A stretch of 64,000 nucleotides of DNA from Chaetomium olivaceum (GCA_039881045.1 JAYWVB010000006.1:868001-932000), one strand, 5' to 3'. Positions 24,696-36,768 are shown, numbered from the stretch's first letter. Program-made: numbers and translations. The notes: generated by a model not told the origin, from the sequence alone.

Positions 24696-26534
24696 TGGTC
24701 AACCACAGGAGCAAGAGTAACCAGCCCCGCCCCCTTTATCTCCACCGTCCCCGCGACTCTTCATCTTTTTTCAGTGATACTACCAACGGTGAAGGACAGA
24801 CGATTGAGGTGAGCCCAAGGGGTATTACAATATTGCAACCTGGTGTGGGCATTCCAAAGTCTCGGACATTCAGCGTCATTTCCAACATTACTCAGTCCTT
24901 TTCCCATGGTTCTATTTCCCGCCAGGGGACCAGCCACAACGTCGGTGGGGAGTCTCGCAACCAGACTAATAACCACCGGCTCGTTCCTCGACATACTCCT
25001 AGCCCTAAAGCGCAACATGTTTCAACTTATCAAGCGCCAGCAACGCCAACCTTGCCTCCTGGCCAGTCCAACAACATCGAAGAAGTCTCGACAGCCATGC
25101 CACCACAGTACTGGGCCGGCCGCTTCATGGCGCTACACGACCGCTTCCACAGCGAGCTACTCGAACCTCACCATCTCACCCGGCTCTGTGAAGCCCAAAC
25201 AGCCCAGCCACTCGCCGATTTCTCACGCCCGGCGTCGGCCGCAACGCAGAACAACCCGTCAACATCCGCTTATTCCATCCCACGACCTACCGCAAACCAG
25301 GCCAGTTCCTCACGGCAGCTAAGCGGCACCCGCCTCCCCCAGTCCGCTACGAGCGGCGCCATCCTGCAAAGCACGTCCTACAACTTGCAGCCCGATGCAT
25401 CGTCCAATCCTCACGGCATATCCACACCCTCTTCAGCCCACAAACCCACCACCATCACCACAGCCTCCTACCGCCGCCGAAACCAGCAATACCACCTCCC
25501 AACAACGGACGAAAACTCCATCCCAGAGCACCCCTCTACCACAACCATCTCTACTACCCACCCCCGGCGCCCCATCAAAGCCATCAAAACCATCAAAACC
25601 ATCAAAAGCAACATCCACCGCCGCCACGACCACGACCACCGCCACCAAAAACGACGCGCACGCCACGCAACATGGACAATTGACGACGTACCTCTCCGAC
25701 GACGAAGAGTCGCGCGTGCGCCGCGTGCTGCTGCGCTTGGAATACATGTGTGTCACGGAGGCCACACAGCTCTCGCTGCGCCAGTGGCGGGTGGGATATG
25801 CAAGGCGGACGGGGCGGGCGGAGTTCTTACCTGAGCGCGATCCTATTCCTATTCTTTCTCCTGTTGTTGCGCTTTCTGGTGGTGGCCGGGTTGCGAGCGG
25901 TGGCGTTGCCTCTGGTGGTGGTGGTGGTGATGGCCGGGTTGCAAGCGGTGGTGTTGGCGGTGGTGCTACCGCTGCTGCTTCTGGCGGTGTGGGGGCGGAG
26001 GTAAAGGTGGCAAAGGGGTTGGTTTCATCGGCCTCGGAGGTGAACAAGAAGGCAGGGATACATGGCGGGGGCGGAGGTGAGGGCCATGACTATGACGGGA
26101 AAAGCGGTGATGGGGCAAAAGAGGGGGGAGCGCCACTTGGTACTAATGGGGCGAAGAGTCAACAAGGAGATGGCCGGCGGCTGGCGAGTGAATATCTCAT
26201 TGACCGTGCGGGTGGTGGTAGTCAGTATGATGGAGCGCGTGCTATTGTGAGCGGAGACCATGGGAATGGGCATGCTCATACTCATGCCCATGGCCACGGA
26301 CATGAGTTTGGCAGGCGCGGGAGGGAGATGGTAAGACGACTGAAGCGGAGTCTTGTCGGCGGAGCGGATAAACCAGAGGATGTGGTCAAGGAGACGGTCG
26401 GAACCGGCCACGGCAGCGGATCAAGCCGTGTAAATGGGGAGCCTGGGGAGGGGTACATGGCGGATTTGGAGAGTTTGGCGATTGAGGAAAAGGAAAAGGG
26501 GAGGAAGGGTGGGAGGAAGTTTAGCTTCTTCTGA
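24587..26534 (+). CDS. Hypothetical low-complexity protein with conserved fungal segments, frame break
   Basis: A protein of about 650 residues of a Pezizomycotina family I recognise only by its segments. Near residue 165 is PQYWAGRFMALHDRFHSELL, and later there is a block DEESRVRRVLLRLEYMCVTE followed by a QWRVGYARRTGR segment. The first segment lies in one frame and the second in the next, so the frame changes between about 25400 and 25480; I see no intron there. Between the blocks is a Pro/Ser/Thr-rich linker with a nine-base tandem repeat (SKP units, about 25571-25608). The C-terminal part is Gly/Val-rich (25870-26000) and then Gly/His-rich, ending in a basic KGRKGGRKFSFF. Function unknown. 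The start at 24587 (MATVTGKRAGWDPS) is the first ATG of the frame. Confidence 0.6.
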
Positions 26535-26969
26535 TAGCGTTGGTTCGGGTTTTTGGTTGTTTGGGGTAAGAGTCAGGTTATTTGTTGGTTGCGGGTGACG
26601 GATGGCATGCCGAGTTCTGGTGTCGGGGCTCCTTACAAGTTACAAGAGTAGTAGCCCTGTGAGGCTGGGCATGTTTAATTTGTACATTTTGTGGTAGGCG
26701 AACCCGATGTATGATACCCAAAGCATGTGGTAGCTTAGGCATGGCTAGCTGTGATCAAGCGGAATGGGATTGTGTTAGATCAGTCTCGCCTGGCTTGTTG
26801 TAAGTAGCTGGGCCGACAACAATTACATCGGCGAGCCCCAGACAGCCCGTTCATCAACTCATGATTCTCTAGAATGTGTCACTAAAGACCAAAACAAACC
26901 ACTTTTCAACGCCCACAACTCCAAGTAATGCGGTAGTTCAAACTTCCAAAACACGCCCACCCCACCCCA
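26535..26969. other. Convergent intergenic stretch, no gene seen
   Basis: Between the stop codons of the low-complexity gene (plus) and TFB2 (minus). It should contain both 3' UTRs and polyadenylation signals. Nothing specific was recognised. Confidence 0.5.
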
Positions 26970-28484
26970 TCACTCCGCCTTCTTCCGACTCTTAAGGTAG
27001 TCCCTCAGTTGCTCAATCTTGCTGGCATAAAACATCCTCTTCCTATCGCTCCGCCACACTAGCACACCAATCTCGTCAGCATAGCTGCTCAGAGAGACAT
27101 ACTCCTCGAGAGAGTCAAAGTCCTTGAACAGGAACCCGGCCGACGTGCGCATGCGCTCGTTCTCGAGCTGCCACAGGCGGATCTGGTCCACCACCGTCGG
27201 CGGCAGCACAGGCCGGCCAGTGGCTGCCGCAGCACGCACCATCTGGTCGTGGGCGTGCGACGCCAGGTAGCTGATGATCTGGTCGGCGGTGATGCCGAAA
27301 CCGATGGCGCGGCGGATCGAGTCCCGCGTCAGGCGGCCCGTGGCCATGCCGGCAAAGCGCATGTTAAGCTGCGTGAACAGGGCCAGGACGGCGATCTGGA
27401 GAGGGGAGGAGGTGTAGGCGTAGAGGCGGTAGTTTGTTTCGATGATGATGGAGCCCTTGCTGGCGGCCGACGTCTCCGGGGTTGTGCCCAGGCTGGAGGC
27501 GTCTCCGGGGTTGTTCGCCGCCGCGGCGCTAAAGCCGGACGAGACGGAGCGAAGGGACGAGGCGGAGCTGGTTAGGGTGGTGGCGAGGCGGGTGGGGAAG
27601 TACTGTCGCGTGTCTTCGCGCGGGATGAAAATCAAGCCGAAATCAACGAGGGCGGGAAGCATGTTGCGGCGGGTCTCGGTGAGAGCGTCTGTGTTATAGG
27701 CGCGTCCAAGCTCGAGTGACGCCAGCATGAACAGGAATGACAGCATGTCGATGCTATCGGTTTTTGCTGCTGCCCCTTTGGCGTCCCCCTTGGCACGGTC
27801 GGCCGCTTCGAGCCAGAGGAGGAGCAACGTCCAAACTTGAGCATTGGCTTCCTGCAACAGAAAGGTAAAACCGGCCTGCGTGATTCCAACACCTGCCCTT
27901 GTGTCATGCCTGGGCTCGACCAGTCGCCCGATCAGCAGAAGCTCTTTCACACTGGTCTTGGGGCCTCCGCCCGAAACACCGCCTCCTCCCTCGCCGTGTA
28001 CCGGCACACTGTTGACGACGTAGTGTAAGATATCCTCCCATTTTTTCCGGGCGTAATGATCGAGGTGGGCGATGTCGATTCGGGGGTCGACCGGCAAGGT
28101 ACTCGGCACGCCAAAGCTGTTGTGGGAACCGCCTCCCTCGAGGGCCAGACGTAGGCTGTTCTTGAAGTTGGTTGTGAGTTGCATCTCCTGCGGCTTGTCC
28201 TTCCCAGGTGGTGTGATTTGGATGATGTGTAGCGATCGGAGAATCGAGAGGGCTCGGTCGCGCTGCATCTTGCCCTCGGCGCGGACCCAGACATCGAGCT
28301 CGGCGAGGAGTAGCGGTGACGGCATGTAGAGAAGAGCCTGGACGAAGACTTTGGCTAGAGGAGGAAGCATGCGTCGGAAGATGGCAAAGGCGGTCGACGG
28401 TTGCTGGTAGAGCTTGCGGAAGGTAGTGCCTGGCAGCTTCTCCAGGTACTCGGAGAGCTGGTACGATTGCTGGCCGCCCGACAT
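26970..28484 (-). CDS. tfb2: TFIIH subunit Tfb2 (p52)
   Basis: A single-exon gene of 504 residues encoding the p52 subunit of core TFIIH. In the family, this subunit anchors and stimulates the XPB/Ssl2 helicase for transcription initiation and nucleotide excision repair. The sequence starts MSGGQQSYQLSEYLEKLPGT and continues with the typical TFRKLYQQPSTAFAIFRRMLPPLA and ELDVWVRAEGK. The middle has the conserved TQAGFTFLLQEANAQVW, and the C-terminus has GITADQIISYLASHAHDQM and the final clamp region (DEIGVLVWRSDRKRMFY). Length fits the family. An upstream in-frame ATG at 28754 exists, but the 90 extra residues are not family-like, so the start at 28484 is preferred. It diverges from the thioesterase gene over 389 bp. 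Confidence 0.96.
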   Translation of the reverse strand: MSGGQQSYQLSEYLEKLPGTTFRKLYQQPSTAFAIFRRMLPPLAKVFVQALLYMPSPLLLAELDVWVRAEGKMQRDRALSILRSLHIIQITPPGKDKPQEMQLTTNFKNSLRLALEGGGSHNSFGVPSTLPVDPRIDIAHLDHYARKKWEDILHYVVNSVPVHGEGGGGVSGGGPKTSVKELLLIGRLVEPRHDTRAGVGITQAGFTFLLQEANAQVWTLLLLWLEAADRAKGDAKGAAAKTDSIDMLSFLFMLASLELGRAYNTDALTETRRNMLPALVDFGLIFIPREDTRQYFPTRLATTLTSSASSLRSVSSGFSAAAANNPGDASSLGTTPETSAASKGSIIIETNYRLYAYTSSPLQIAVLALFTQLNMRFAGMATGRLTRDSIRRAIGFGITADQIISYLASHAHDQMVRAAAATGRPVLPPTVVDQIRLWQLENERMRTSAGFLFKDFDSLEEYVSLSSYADEIGVLVWRSDRKRMFYASKIEQLRDYLKSRKKAE

Positions 28485-28873
28485 TTTGGCGATTGCTTGC
28501 GTGGCGCAGCAGAATCGAATATGTACTATCGCATTATCGGTGTCGTCGTCGTGGCTCGCGCTGCCAGAATCGTGATGCGGCAGCGCGATAATGGGATGGG
28601 TTGTCTTTGTTGAAGTGGAGGGTTGAAGTTGAAGTTTACCTCTCAGCCTCGCTGGAGCCTTGCTCAAATTCACGGCGCCGGTCGGGTGGAGCCCTGCAGG
28701 GAAACATGGAGCGCTGTTGACAGGGGCCAATCGGGCAATTGAGTGCCGATTCAAGCAACGTCACAGCGGGCCCGGGGGATGCTCGGCTTGTGCAGGAACT
28801 CGGCTCAGATGAACCACTGATGAACCGCTTCTTTCAACCGTCAATTCCGTGCCGAACGAGATAGTGTATCAAA
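28485..28873. promoter_or_regulatory. Divergent promoter region tfb2 / thioesterase
   Basis: 389 bp separate the two diverging start codons, so regulatory elements are probably shared or interleaved. I did not identify a specific binding site. Confidence 0.5.
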
Positions 28874-29927
28874 ATGGCGACAAGTGCAGGCACTAAACTA
28901 AAGCCCCTGAGATTCGTCCGGACGGTATGTACCATTACTCTTCATCTACAGTAAACAATAGGCAAATTATTTAACCAAATATGCAGGTCTTGAACTCGTT
29001 CATGGCCGACTCGGGGCTCGAGCCGCGGTAAACAAATACCCCTTATCCGGGAACAGAGACACAACCTTAACCACCAAGGAACCGAGAACTGACCACGGCC
29101 CATGACTCTAGATTGTTAGGGAAACAAGTAAGTCACCTCACTTCATCCCAAACAAATCCCAAGCTCACCACACCCAGTTCCGCATCTCCAACGCCTCCGA
29201 GGGCATCGTAGACTTCGAACTAGACATCACCAAAGACCACACGGTATGCCCAACCCCCCTTACGACCAACCCCCCATAACAACCCCCTTAATAACTTCCC
29301 TAGAACCGTCTCAAAATCATCCACGGCGGCACCATCGCCAGCCTAGTCGATCTCGGGGGTTCACTGGCCGTCGCATCCAAGGGGTACTACGCGACCGGCG
29401 TGTCGACCGACCTGAACGGTGAGTTTCCTTATATTCGCCCTACCCATATTACCCATCCATGATGGTCCGGACAATCCCAGTAACGGAATCTAACACGCGC
29501 CCCTCACTCAGTGACATACATCAGCAGCGGCGGCAAGGTAGGCGACACCCTCCACGGAACCGCCGTCTGTGACAGGAGTAAGTGGAAGTCCCTGTGCACC
29601 GACGTTCCCCCCCTTCCCCCCCTCCCCTCTTCGTGGTCCGCTCAAACTGACGTCCGACGGTTAGTTGGCAAGACACTCGCCTACACCACCGTAACCTTTT
29701 GGGACAATAAGCGGAACATAGTTGCCAGGGGCAGCCACACCAAGTGAGTTGGCATTCCCGGTCCGAGTTGGAAATCGGCAGCCGGAGCCTAAGCCGAACT
29801 GCAGCTGGGTAGCGGGTCGATTCCTGTTTGCTAACACTGCCAAAGGTTCGTCGCCCAAGCTGTCGCCGCCAGCACACCCTTTATCGCTCCCGAAGGAGCA
29901 CCGATTTACGAGCATGGGGACCATTGA
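28874..29927 (+). CDS. Hotdog-fold acyl-CoA thioesterase (THEM2/ACOT13-like)
   Basis: A small 4HBT/PaaI-type thioesterase of 171 residues, likely hydrolysing acyl-CoA esters. Eight exons: 28874-28924, 28987-29027, 29112-29127, 29178-29243, 29304-29418, 29512-29577, 29665-29743, 29846-29927. Phases agree throughout and the sum is 516 nt. The family core is FRISNASEGIVDFELDI, KIIHGGTIASLVDLGGSLAV (hotdog helix with HGG), then VSTDLNVTYISSGGKVGDTL and ARGSHTKF. Exon 3 is a 16-nt microexon. The N-terminus MATSAGTKLKPLRFVRT may be a weak mitochondrial targeting sequence, but this is inference. No frame problem is present. Confidence 0.9.
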
Positions 29928-30170
29928 GAGCGTGACCCATGTGTACGAAACCACCGGACTGCCCATTGCGATTTGCCATGTAACTCATCCTTAACCAGCA
30001 CGCTCACCCAAAACTCGAACGGATGGCACATAGATCTCAATCGGAAGAAGCAATTGTGGGTATTTGCGAGACGGACAACGTCAAGTTAAGAGACGGCCTG
30101 TGTCATCACCTCATTGCAGTAATGTTGTCCTGCGTCTCCTTCTCTGCACACCCAACTTCACAACCCATCT

Positions 30171-31102
30171 CTAGGGATGGTCACCCCCCTTGTAGCTACA
30201 ACTCATCGCGTCCCCGCCCAGCTTCTCGCACTCCATCACCGGGTCCCCAACCAACCCCTCCTTGACCCCAACCATGTTGGCCCCTTCCACACCACCCCCA
30301 ACGCCCAGGTCGGTAGTAAACATAGCGCCCGTGAACGCGACGCTGCCAAAGTCCACCAGGGGCACGCCGTCGCTGTCCCAGAAGTCCTCGACGATCCACT
30401 CGGCGCTGAAGCCGCACATCAGCGGCGCCTGGTCGTCCAGCCTCGCCGTGTCCGTCTGGCCCGTGTTGTGGTTGGTGATGCCGAAGGTCGCCGACGTGAG
30501 AGAGGTGGCGCTGACGTTGAGGGTGATGGAGTCGCCCGCGCTGATGGAGAAGTCGGTCAGGTAGGTCGAGCTGTTGGGATACCACTCGAACCTGTGCCAT
30601 CCATGTATTATTAGTACCAGCCGGACAGCGGTGTTCTTTTTAGCAGAAGAGAGTGGGGTGGGGGTGCGGGTGGAAGCGGGCTGCTTGCTTACCACGCCCA
30701 GTACGCCGGGTCGCTGTGGTTCATGTACATGTCGACGCCGACCTGGAGGATGGCGTTGGGGCAGGCGTGCTCGCCGTCGATGCCCACCCAGGCTGAGACG
30801 GCGTGCAGCTTGTCGCTTTGCGCACCGACCGGGAGGCGGATGGAGGGGATGTGGATGGTCGCCGTCACGGACCGGTAGCCGGCGCCAGTGAGGACGGCGC
30901 CCGCCCAGTTCTCGCTGTAGGTTACTCCCGGTAGATCATCGGGGGAGGCCTGGGAAGAGTCTGGGAAGAGAGTGTTGAGGCGGTCGGCGAATCGCGAGCG
31001 GCGCACGGAGGGGAGGGTGGGTTTGGTAGAGGGGCTGGTGAAAGGAAAGAAGGCGGCGACTGAACCCAGGAGGGCAGCGTGTAGGATTGCGGTGAGCTTC
31101 AT
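30171..31102 (-). CDS. Secreted G1 glutamic peptidase (eqolisin)
   Basis: A secreted acid endopeptidase of the G1 family (scytalidoglutamic peptidase, aspergillopepsin II type) with 276 residues in two exons, 31102-30693 and 30591-30171. The N-terminus MKLTAILHAALLGSVAAF is a clear signal peptide, followed by a propeptide to about residue 60. The mature domain starts near NWAGAVLTGAGYRSV. The catalytic Gln lies in AILQVGVDMY and the catalytic Glu in SAEWIVEDF, both with family context (AWVGIDGEHAC, VDFGSVAFTGA). Such enzymes work in the medium at low pH and are usually induced by protein or acid. Family and start are well supported. Confidence 0.94.
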
Positions 31103-31559
31103 CGTGAAGGGTGTTTGTTGTGAGTGTTGAATTTGAGGGTTCAGTAAGGTAGGGTCGAAGTGCCAGGAAAGAAGATGGTTGCACGTCTCCAGCTACCGAC
31201 TTCACTGTGTCCTTTCTTTTTTCTTTTCCAAAATCCGAATGTGGGATTTGGATCTAATGCTGCGACTTGGGGTTAGGGCATAGACTCAGACCCGAAGCAA
31301 GGCAAGAGCCAGTTCACTTTGTAACAGCGCAGCTTCCTACACGTCAGTCGCACTCTGCCTTCTCTCCGAAGTTGAGAGCGACACAAGCCGGAACAGTTCT
31401 TAAGATATCCCGAAACTGAAAACACGATCTGAGAATAGGCTTCTTTAAGAGCAAAGGTTAAGCCTCGTGTTACATCCATCAAGTCATCCTTTTGCTGGAA
31501 GAGTGGAGAGTAAGTCGAACGGTATAGTGATCTATCAAGGGTGTATGGTAGATACTTGG
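31103..31559. other. Intergenic stretch, no gene seen
   Basis: Holds the promoter of the G1 peptidase and the 3' UTR of the upstream membrane protein. No other feature recognised. Confidence 0.5.
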
Positions 31560-33268
31560 CTAATCTTCTTCCTCTGGCACTTGCCAATACGCATATCCCT
31601 TCATTCTAGATCGGTACCGCCTGAACGAAAGCACAGAACCAACAATGCTGATGATCGCCGTGGCCCCCCCAACAACGATTGCGAGTATCTGGTCCAACTC
31701 CTGGAAAGAAACATTCGGGGCCGGTCCCAAAGCCGCCTTCGGCACAAAAGCAAATTGGCAAACATAGAATAATGTAAAAACACAACCTAGACCGATGATA
31801 CCAGGCAATACGCTCGCCACAAAAAGTGCCAACAGATGCCCCATGATCACAAACACGACGTAAAGCCCCTGCAGAATGGGAGAGCCGCATTGACCAGCCG
31901 CCTCGAGGCTGTCAAAATACGATAAGGGCGAGTCGGACCCGGCGTACGTCAGGAGGGTGAAAATCCCGGCCAACAGTCCAAAGCACCCCATGAACAGTGC
32001 CTGAACAGTCCAGTACTCAGAGTACGAGTCGTTAGGATTCAAGGGCCAAGGCACCCAAAGGCCCCGGACGAAGTGCATCAGCGCGCTGGGGTACCCGTAG
32101 GCTAAGCCGGGGCTGCCGAACCTTCTGAGGCCGAACTGTGAGATGGTCACGCCCAGCATGGAGTTCGGCGTGCAGAAGCCCTTGGTATATTCCGGGCATA
32201 TCCCCCGCTTCGCCGTCACGGCGATGCCCGCCAAGGCCGTAACCAGCGTCGCCACAACCCGGAAATGCAGCCGTCGGGAAGACAGCGGCCACCAATACCA
32301 CCCGCGGGAAGGCCGGGTCAACCAGCTGGTGAAGATGATAAAGACGGCTAGACTGATAAAGCTGTCGAGCACGCCCATCGCCGCCCGCACCGTCAAAAGA
32401 TCGGTCGCGAGGATGGGGTCGTAGCCCGGCGGCACGGCGTCGATGCGCGGGCGGACGAGCACGTCCATGGGCGACAGCTTCTCGCCCCGCAGCGAGATGT
32501 CGCCGATGGCGATCCATACGACGACAAGGGCGAGGATGAGCTCCGTGTCGGCGTGCCAGAGCCAGCGCGCCTCGTGCGCTACCCGTCTGTACACATGTGG
32601 TATCCAGCTGCACACATTTGCTGCCCATCTGTACACACCGAACGGTTTCCAGGACGGCATCGTCTCGGATGTTTTCGGGGGCTTGGAATATGGAACGTGC
32701 CTGAGCCCGGCGATCACGGCGGCGATAAGGCCCAGATGCCAGGCAGCGAGGACCCCCCACCCGTAGTACCCCGAAACGGCGACCTCGGGGTCCGGGAGGG
32801 GCTCAAAGTCTAGAAGTGTTGGCTGAGTGAGGGTCAGGGGTTACCTTGGGGGGGTCAAATCATCTCACCGAAACCCTTCATCTCGTAGACGTGATGGAAG
32901 TGTGAGCCCCTCCAGTACTCATAAAGCGGCTTCTTCATATCCTCGGCGCAAAACTTCCCAAACTGGGTAAACACGGCTCGGGCGACTTCCGGGCCGGGTT
33001 CCTTCTCTGTGCATTGTGTCCACACACACTCCCAGACCTCGGGATAGTATGAACGCCATGCTTGGTGAGGGACGGGGCAGCACGGGGTCGGGGCTGTGGA
33101 GTTATACTGGTCTTTGGCGCAGTTGGAGCCTTGGTATGTCCAGGTGTAGTCGGGGCACCCGAGGCACGCGCGGGCACACTCGGGGTATGCGTCGTAGTGC
33201 GAGTCGATCTGTGCGGCGCCGTCGCACGGCATAGGCACGGGCGTCCAGGGGAAGTCTTCTTGTACCAT
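31560..33268 (-). CDS. Multi-TM protein with Cys-rich N-terminal domain
   Basis: A 549-residue protein from two exons, 33268-32869 and 32809-31560 (GTGAGA..TCTAG, frame kept). Residues 1-135 are hydrophilic and carry about ten Cys (MPCDG, PECARACLGC, SNC, PCCPVP, WECVWTQC, KFC), arranged like a disulphide-rich extracellular domain. About seven to eight hydrophobic helices follow: YYGWGVLAAWHLGLIAAVIAG, ELILALVVVWIAIG, SFISLAVFIIFTSWL, VATLVTALAGIAV, ALFMGCFGLLAGIFTLLTY, LYVVFVIMGHLLALFVASVL and others. The Cys signature is reminiscent of CFEM-type ectodomains but does not match that pattern exactly. The protein could be a receptor-like surface protein; no ligand or pathway is visible. No signal peptide is obvious before the Cys domain. 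Confidence 0.75.
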
Positions 33269-34606
33269 GCTAAAAGTCTTGGAGATGGGGAGTGAGGTAA
33301 GAGAGAAAGTCGATCTGTATTACCAAGTATGGACATACAATATTGGGAATCGGGTTGAGTGAGGAAGTCACCGGTAGGAGTGCGTAGTCGTATGTCGTGC
33401 CATCGTATGTCGCAGCCTGCTGTAGCCGCGGAGGGATGCACTGCCACCACCACCACCCCTGCCCTCTGTACCTATCAGATGCAGTATCTTGGACATACCT
33501 CACGCATACACACACATACACAGAATGCTTTTGATGTCGAAGATCGGAAGGTGTCATGAAATGCGCTGCCCAAAACTCGTGGTCCCAAACCAGCGGGCAT
33601 AGCGAAGAGAGCCAGCTGAAGCTCCGTTGGGCTGGGGCCGCTGGAGTCAACACGTTGCTTCCAGCCTGCCCTGGGAGGTCCAGTGGTCTTCCCATCCGGC
33701 TGTCAGCTGCGAGCCTGTCGTGTTCCGATGTTCCTCTTTCAACGGCCCCGGATGAAGAGCACGGCCGGAAAGCGTGTTTGTCGGGACGGACCCCGAGTCG
33801 GATCCCCGGCCGGCAGTCACCCAAGTCCAGCTCATCCTCGGCATGCCGTGCAAAACGCCAAGCCTTGGGCTCGGGTGATTTCGAAGGATTTGGTCGCGCA
33901 CACTCATGCGACCCCATTAAGGCTTGGTGCGAGGCGCAAGGTGGCTTGGCGGCAGTGTGACGACTGGGCAAGTTCGGATGAAAAGCGGGTCACTTCCTCA
34001 TGTTTGCCTGGGGGATTTTGAGCTTTGGAAATTTCCCATCCCAAAACGTTTTGAGAATCGCGACAGCTGACGACAAAATTTAGAAGAGACGAATTGTTGG
34101 ATGATGACAACGTGCGGATTTCATTCCTCAGTAATGGAGTGATAATCTGTACTCATGATGGAGATATTCAAAGTATGTGCGTAGGATGGATTTTCTCTTT
34201 GCCTCCCCGAACCGCCTCGCAGTGCGGCCGAGGACACTGACTTGCCAAGGTACCCGTCCCACTCACGCAGACGGAATGTGACCCAACCAATTGCCCAATA
34301 AAGTTTGGGAAGCTCTATACTTGGTAGCGGCGTGACATTGCGCCGCTGATTACTCTCTTGGGCTCTCACAAGCTTAATATAACGAGTCAGTGTGTCTGCT
34401 CGAGGCAGAGCCGCAGGCTTTCAGTTGCTGGGTCCGTCAAAGCCCCTGCACGTCTCATCTCCGTCTCGTCAGGCGGCTCGAGCTTCGCTCTGCATTTTCT
34501 TTTTCCTCCATTGACGACAACTCCTCGAGTAGCGGCGTCAAACTAGCTTCATTACTGGTTTGAAGCAGAGCCACTGAGCACTGTAAAATACCGTTTCTGA
34601 GCGGCC
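33269..34606. other. Divergent intergenic stretch, no gene seen
   Basis: 1.3 kb between two diverging membrane-protein genes. Open frames here are arginine/serine-rich, without family motifs. No RNA gene or repeat was recognised. Confidence 0.5.
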
Positions 34607-35965
34607 ATGGCTTCCATCAGTGAACTCACGGGCTACCAAATCGGCTACACTGTCCTGGCTGGACTGTACGTCACGCCACTAGCTGTGTTATGGTTCATCA
34701 CCTTCTGCCTCGCGCGCAGGGAACAGGACCGCGCGCGCGTTGGTATCGCTTGGTTGAAGGCCGTGTTCCCCGTCTGGATTTTGTAAGTTACCAGTCCCGC
34801 CCTCTGAGCTTCAATTCTTGAGAACGATCCAGCTAACCGCCATGGCTCTGCCCAAAGAGGGTCACTGCTCGTTGTAATTGCGAGCGCCGTGCAGCTCTGG
34901 GTGCATTTTGACGGCAACGACTACCTTTCTTTTAGCAGCTGGGCGGCTCTGCAGAGAGCCACTGACCACATTTATGCTACGGCCAACTTCCTATTGCACC
35001 TTGCCGAGATCTTCCTCTTCATTACCTTTGTCGAGCTCGCCGGCGGCTACATGCTCTGTCTGAAGAACCCCAGCGACATAATCCGAAGCCGTAAATTTGG
35101 CCGCATCGGCATTCTGGCATGGAGTGGTGTCCTCTTCGTCTTGATACTCACCACCTTTGCCCTCCGCCACTCGTTTGTCGTCAACTACCCTGATGCATAT
35201 GAGGGCGACGTCACACTGGCCAGTTTCAACGCCCAGATCACCAACTTGCGCGTGGAAGGCGCCGTCACAATCCTCTTGTGGCTAACCAGCATCCCCATGA
35301 TCGGTTTGGCTTCGTTGACGGTCCACAAAGCCAAAGATCACCAACTTCTCCGCCATGTATGGTCCCCAACCCCCTCTGGTCGTGGTTGAGTAATTATTCA
35401 TTATTTCTTGCAGGGCTCTGTCCTCTTCCTAGTGACCACCATCCTCAACTTCATCCGCCACACCATCACCATGGCGATCTTTATCCAGGGCTACCTTTCC
35501 CAACCCGTCAGGGCCCTGAGCTTTGGTCCCGGTGTCGAACCGTCCGTCACCATGATTGTCGAGCCCTTCTTCAACTTCACCATCATGTTCGTCGTACTCG
35601 TCATGCTCTTTTCTCTGTCCATCCGCAAGGCCAAGGGCCTGTGGTTGAACCCGCGCCCGGAGTGGGCCTACCCGACTGTGACGTACGTCCATACGACGCA
35701 CTACCCCCAAGGGCCGGTGCCAGTAGGCATGATGCCGGGGCAGCCGCAGTATATGCAGCAGCAGCCGATGCAGGGAGTGCCGGCGTATCTGCAGGTTGCG
35801 CAACAACAGCAGCAGCAGGGGCAGGGACAGCAGGGATATCACTATTACCCCCAGCCGGCGCAGCAGCAACCTCAGCAAATGCAACAGCTGCAGCAGCCCC
35901 AACAACCTCAACCGGTACATCAACAACAGACTCAGGAGCAGCCAAAGACAACTGACAATGTCTAA
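34607..35965 (+). CDS. Fungal multi-TM protein with Gln/Pro-rich tail
   Basis: A 408-residue protein from exons 34607-34782, 34858-35356 and 35414-35965 (frame kept). Seven hydrophobic segments are visible, among them YTVLAGLYVTPLAVLWFITF, AVFPVWILGSLLVVIASAV, HLAEIFLFITFVELAGGYML, GILAWSGVLFVLILTTFAL, VEGAVTILLWLTSIPMIGLA, VLFLVTTILNFIRHTITMA and FFNFTIMFVVLVMLFSLSI. The topology resembles fungal seven-TM proteins of unknown function. After the last helix, a cytosolic tail of about 110 residues is Gln- and Pro-rich (QQQQQQGQGQQ), with a Met-Pro-Gly-Gln motif set. No function can be given. Confidence 0.8.
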
Positions 35966-36768
35966 GGTCAGACACTCAGTATCACGATGACGTTTGAAGG
36001 GGCTGTTGACGGAATGATGGCTATTTTAGACGGGGGATGGAAGGGGGGATATGTTTATACCGATCATGAGAGGTACATGACCATTTGTTTTACGGGGGCC
36101 GGGTGTTTCCTTAGATGTACTTGAGATACCAACGGATTGTTTTGCTTTTCCCCAAGAGCTGGCCAGATTCCAGTCTTAATCACTGACAAGACCACCGCTG
36201 TTCACATGGGACCTTTCTTCACTTCAGTCCTTCGAGTTCTCATTGAAGTATTTGTCTCCATATCACCACCAAGATCTGCACTTTAACGCTACGAGACAAG
36301 TTAGCCGGGATGGATTTGACTTTCACAGGCTCGGGAACAGAATGGAAACAACAACGCAAACAGAAAAGACATACAACACCGAAGATTCACGAGCCGTTAC
36401 CGACCTGAGTATTCGTCCGGCCCACAGCCAGTTCGGGACCTAGCATAATCGACGGCCCGTTGAGATTACCTCTTCGGCCTGGAAAAGATCTGGTTCAGCG
36501 GATCAATTATCGCCGAGAGTTTTGTTGACACGGCAACGGGCGGCATTAGCACCCCCACCATCACTAAAAGGCCGTTCGGTATCTTCGCCTTGTCTTTGCG
36601 ATCCGACCGCCGGGTGTTTGGCCAGTCTATCGTCAGTAACCCTAGGGAAGAGACAAGGAGGACAACTCGTGGACCCTTTGAAAATTGGACGAGCAAGCTG
36701 ATATGGCTGGACTGGTAAAGGGAACAAGGTTTCGTTGTATTGCGTTTCTTGCACAACAACGCGACCTA
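35966..36768. other. Convergent intergenic stretch, no gene seen
   Basis: Between the stop codons of the multi-TM gene and the CorA-like gene. No coding, RNA or repeat signal recognised beyond the two 3' flanks. Confidence 0.5.

Noticed and set aside
33270..33971. 233-codon minus-strand open frame upstream of the Cys-rich multi-TM gene
   Set aside because: Composition is irregular (Ser/Arg/His-rich), with no domain and no splice-supported link to the downstream gene.
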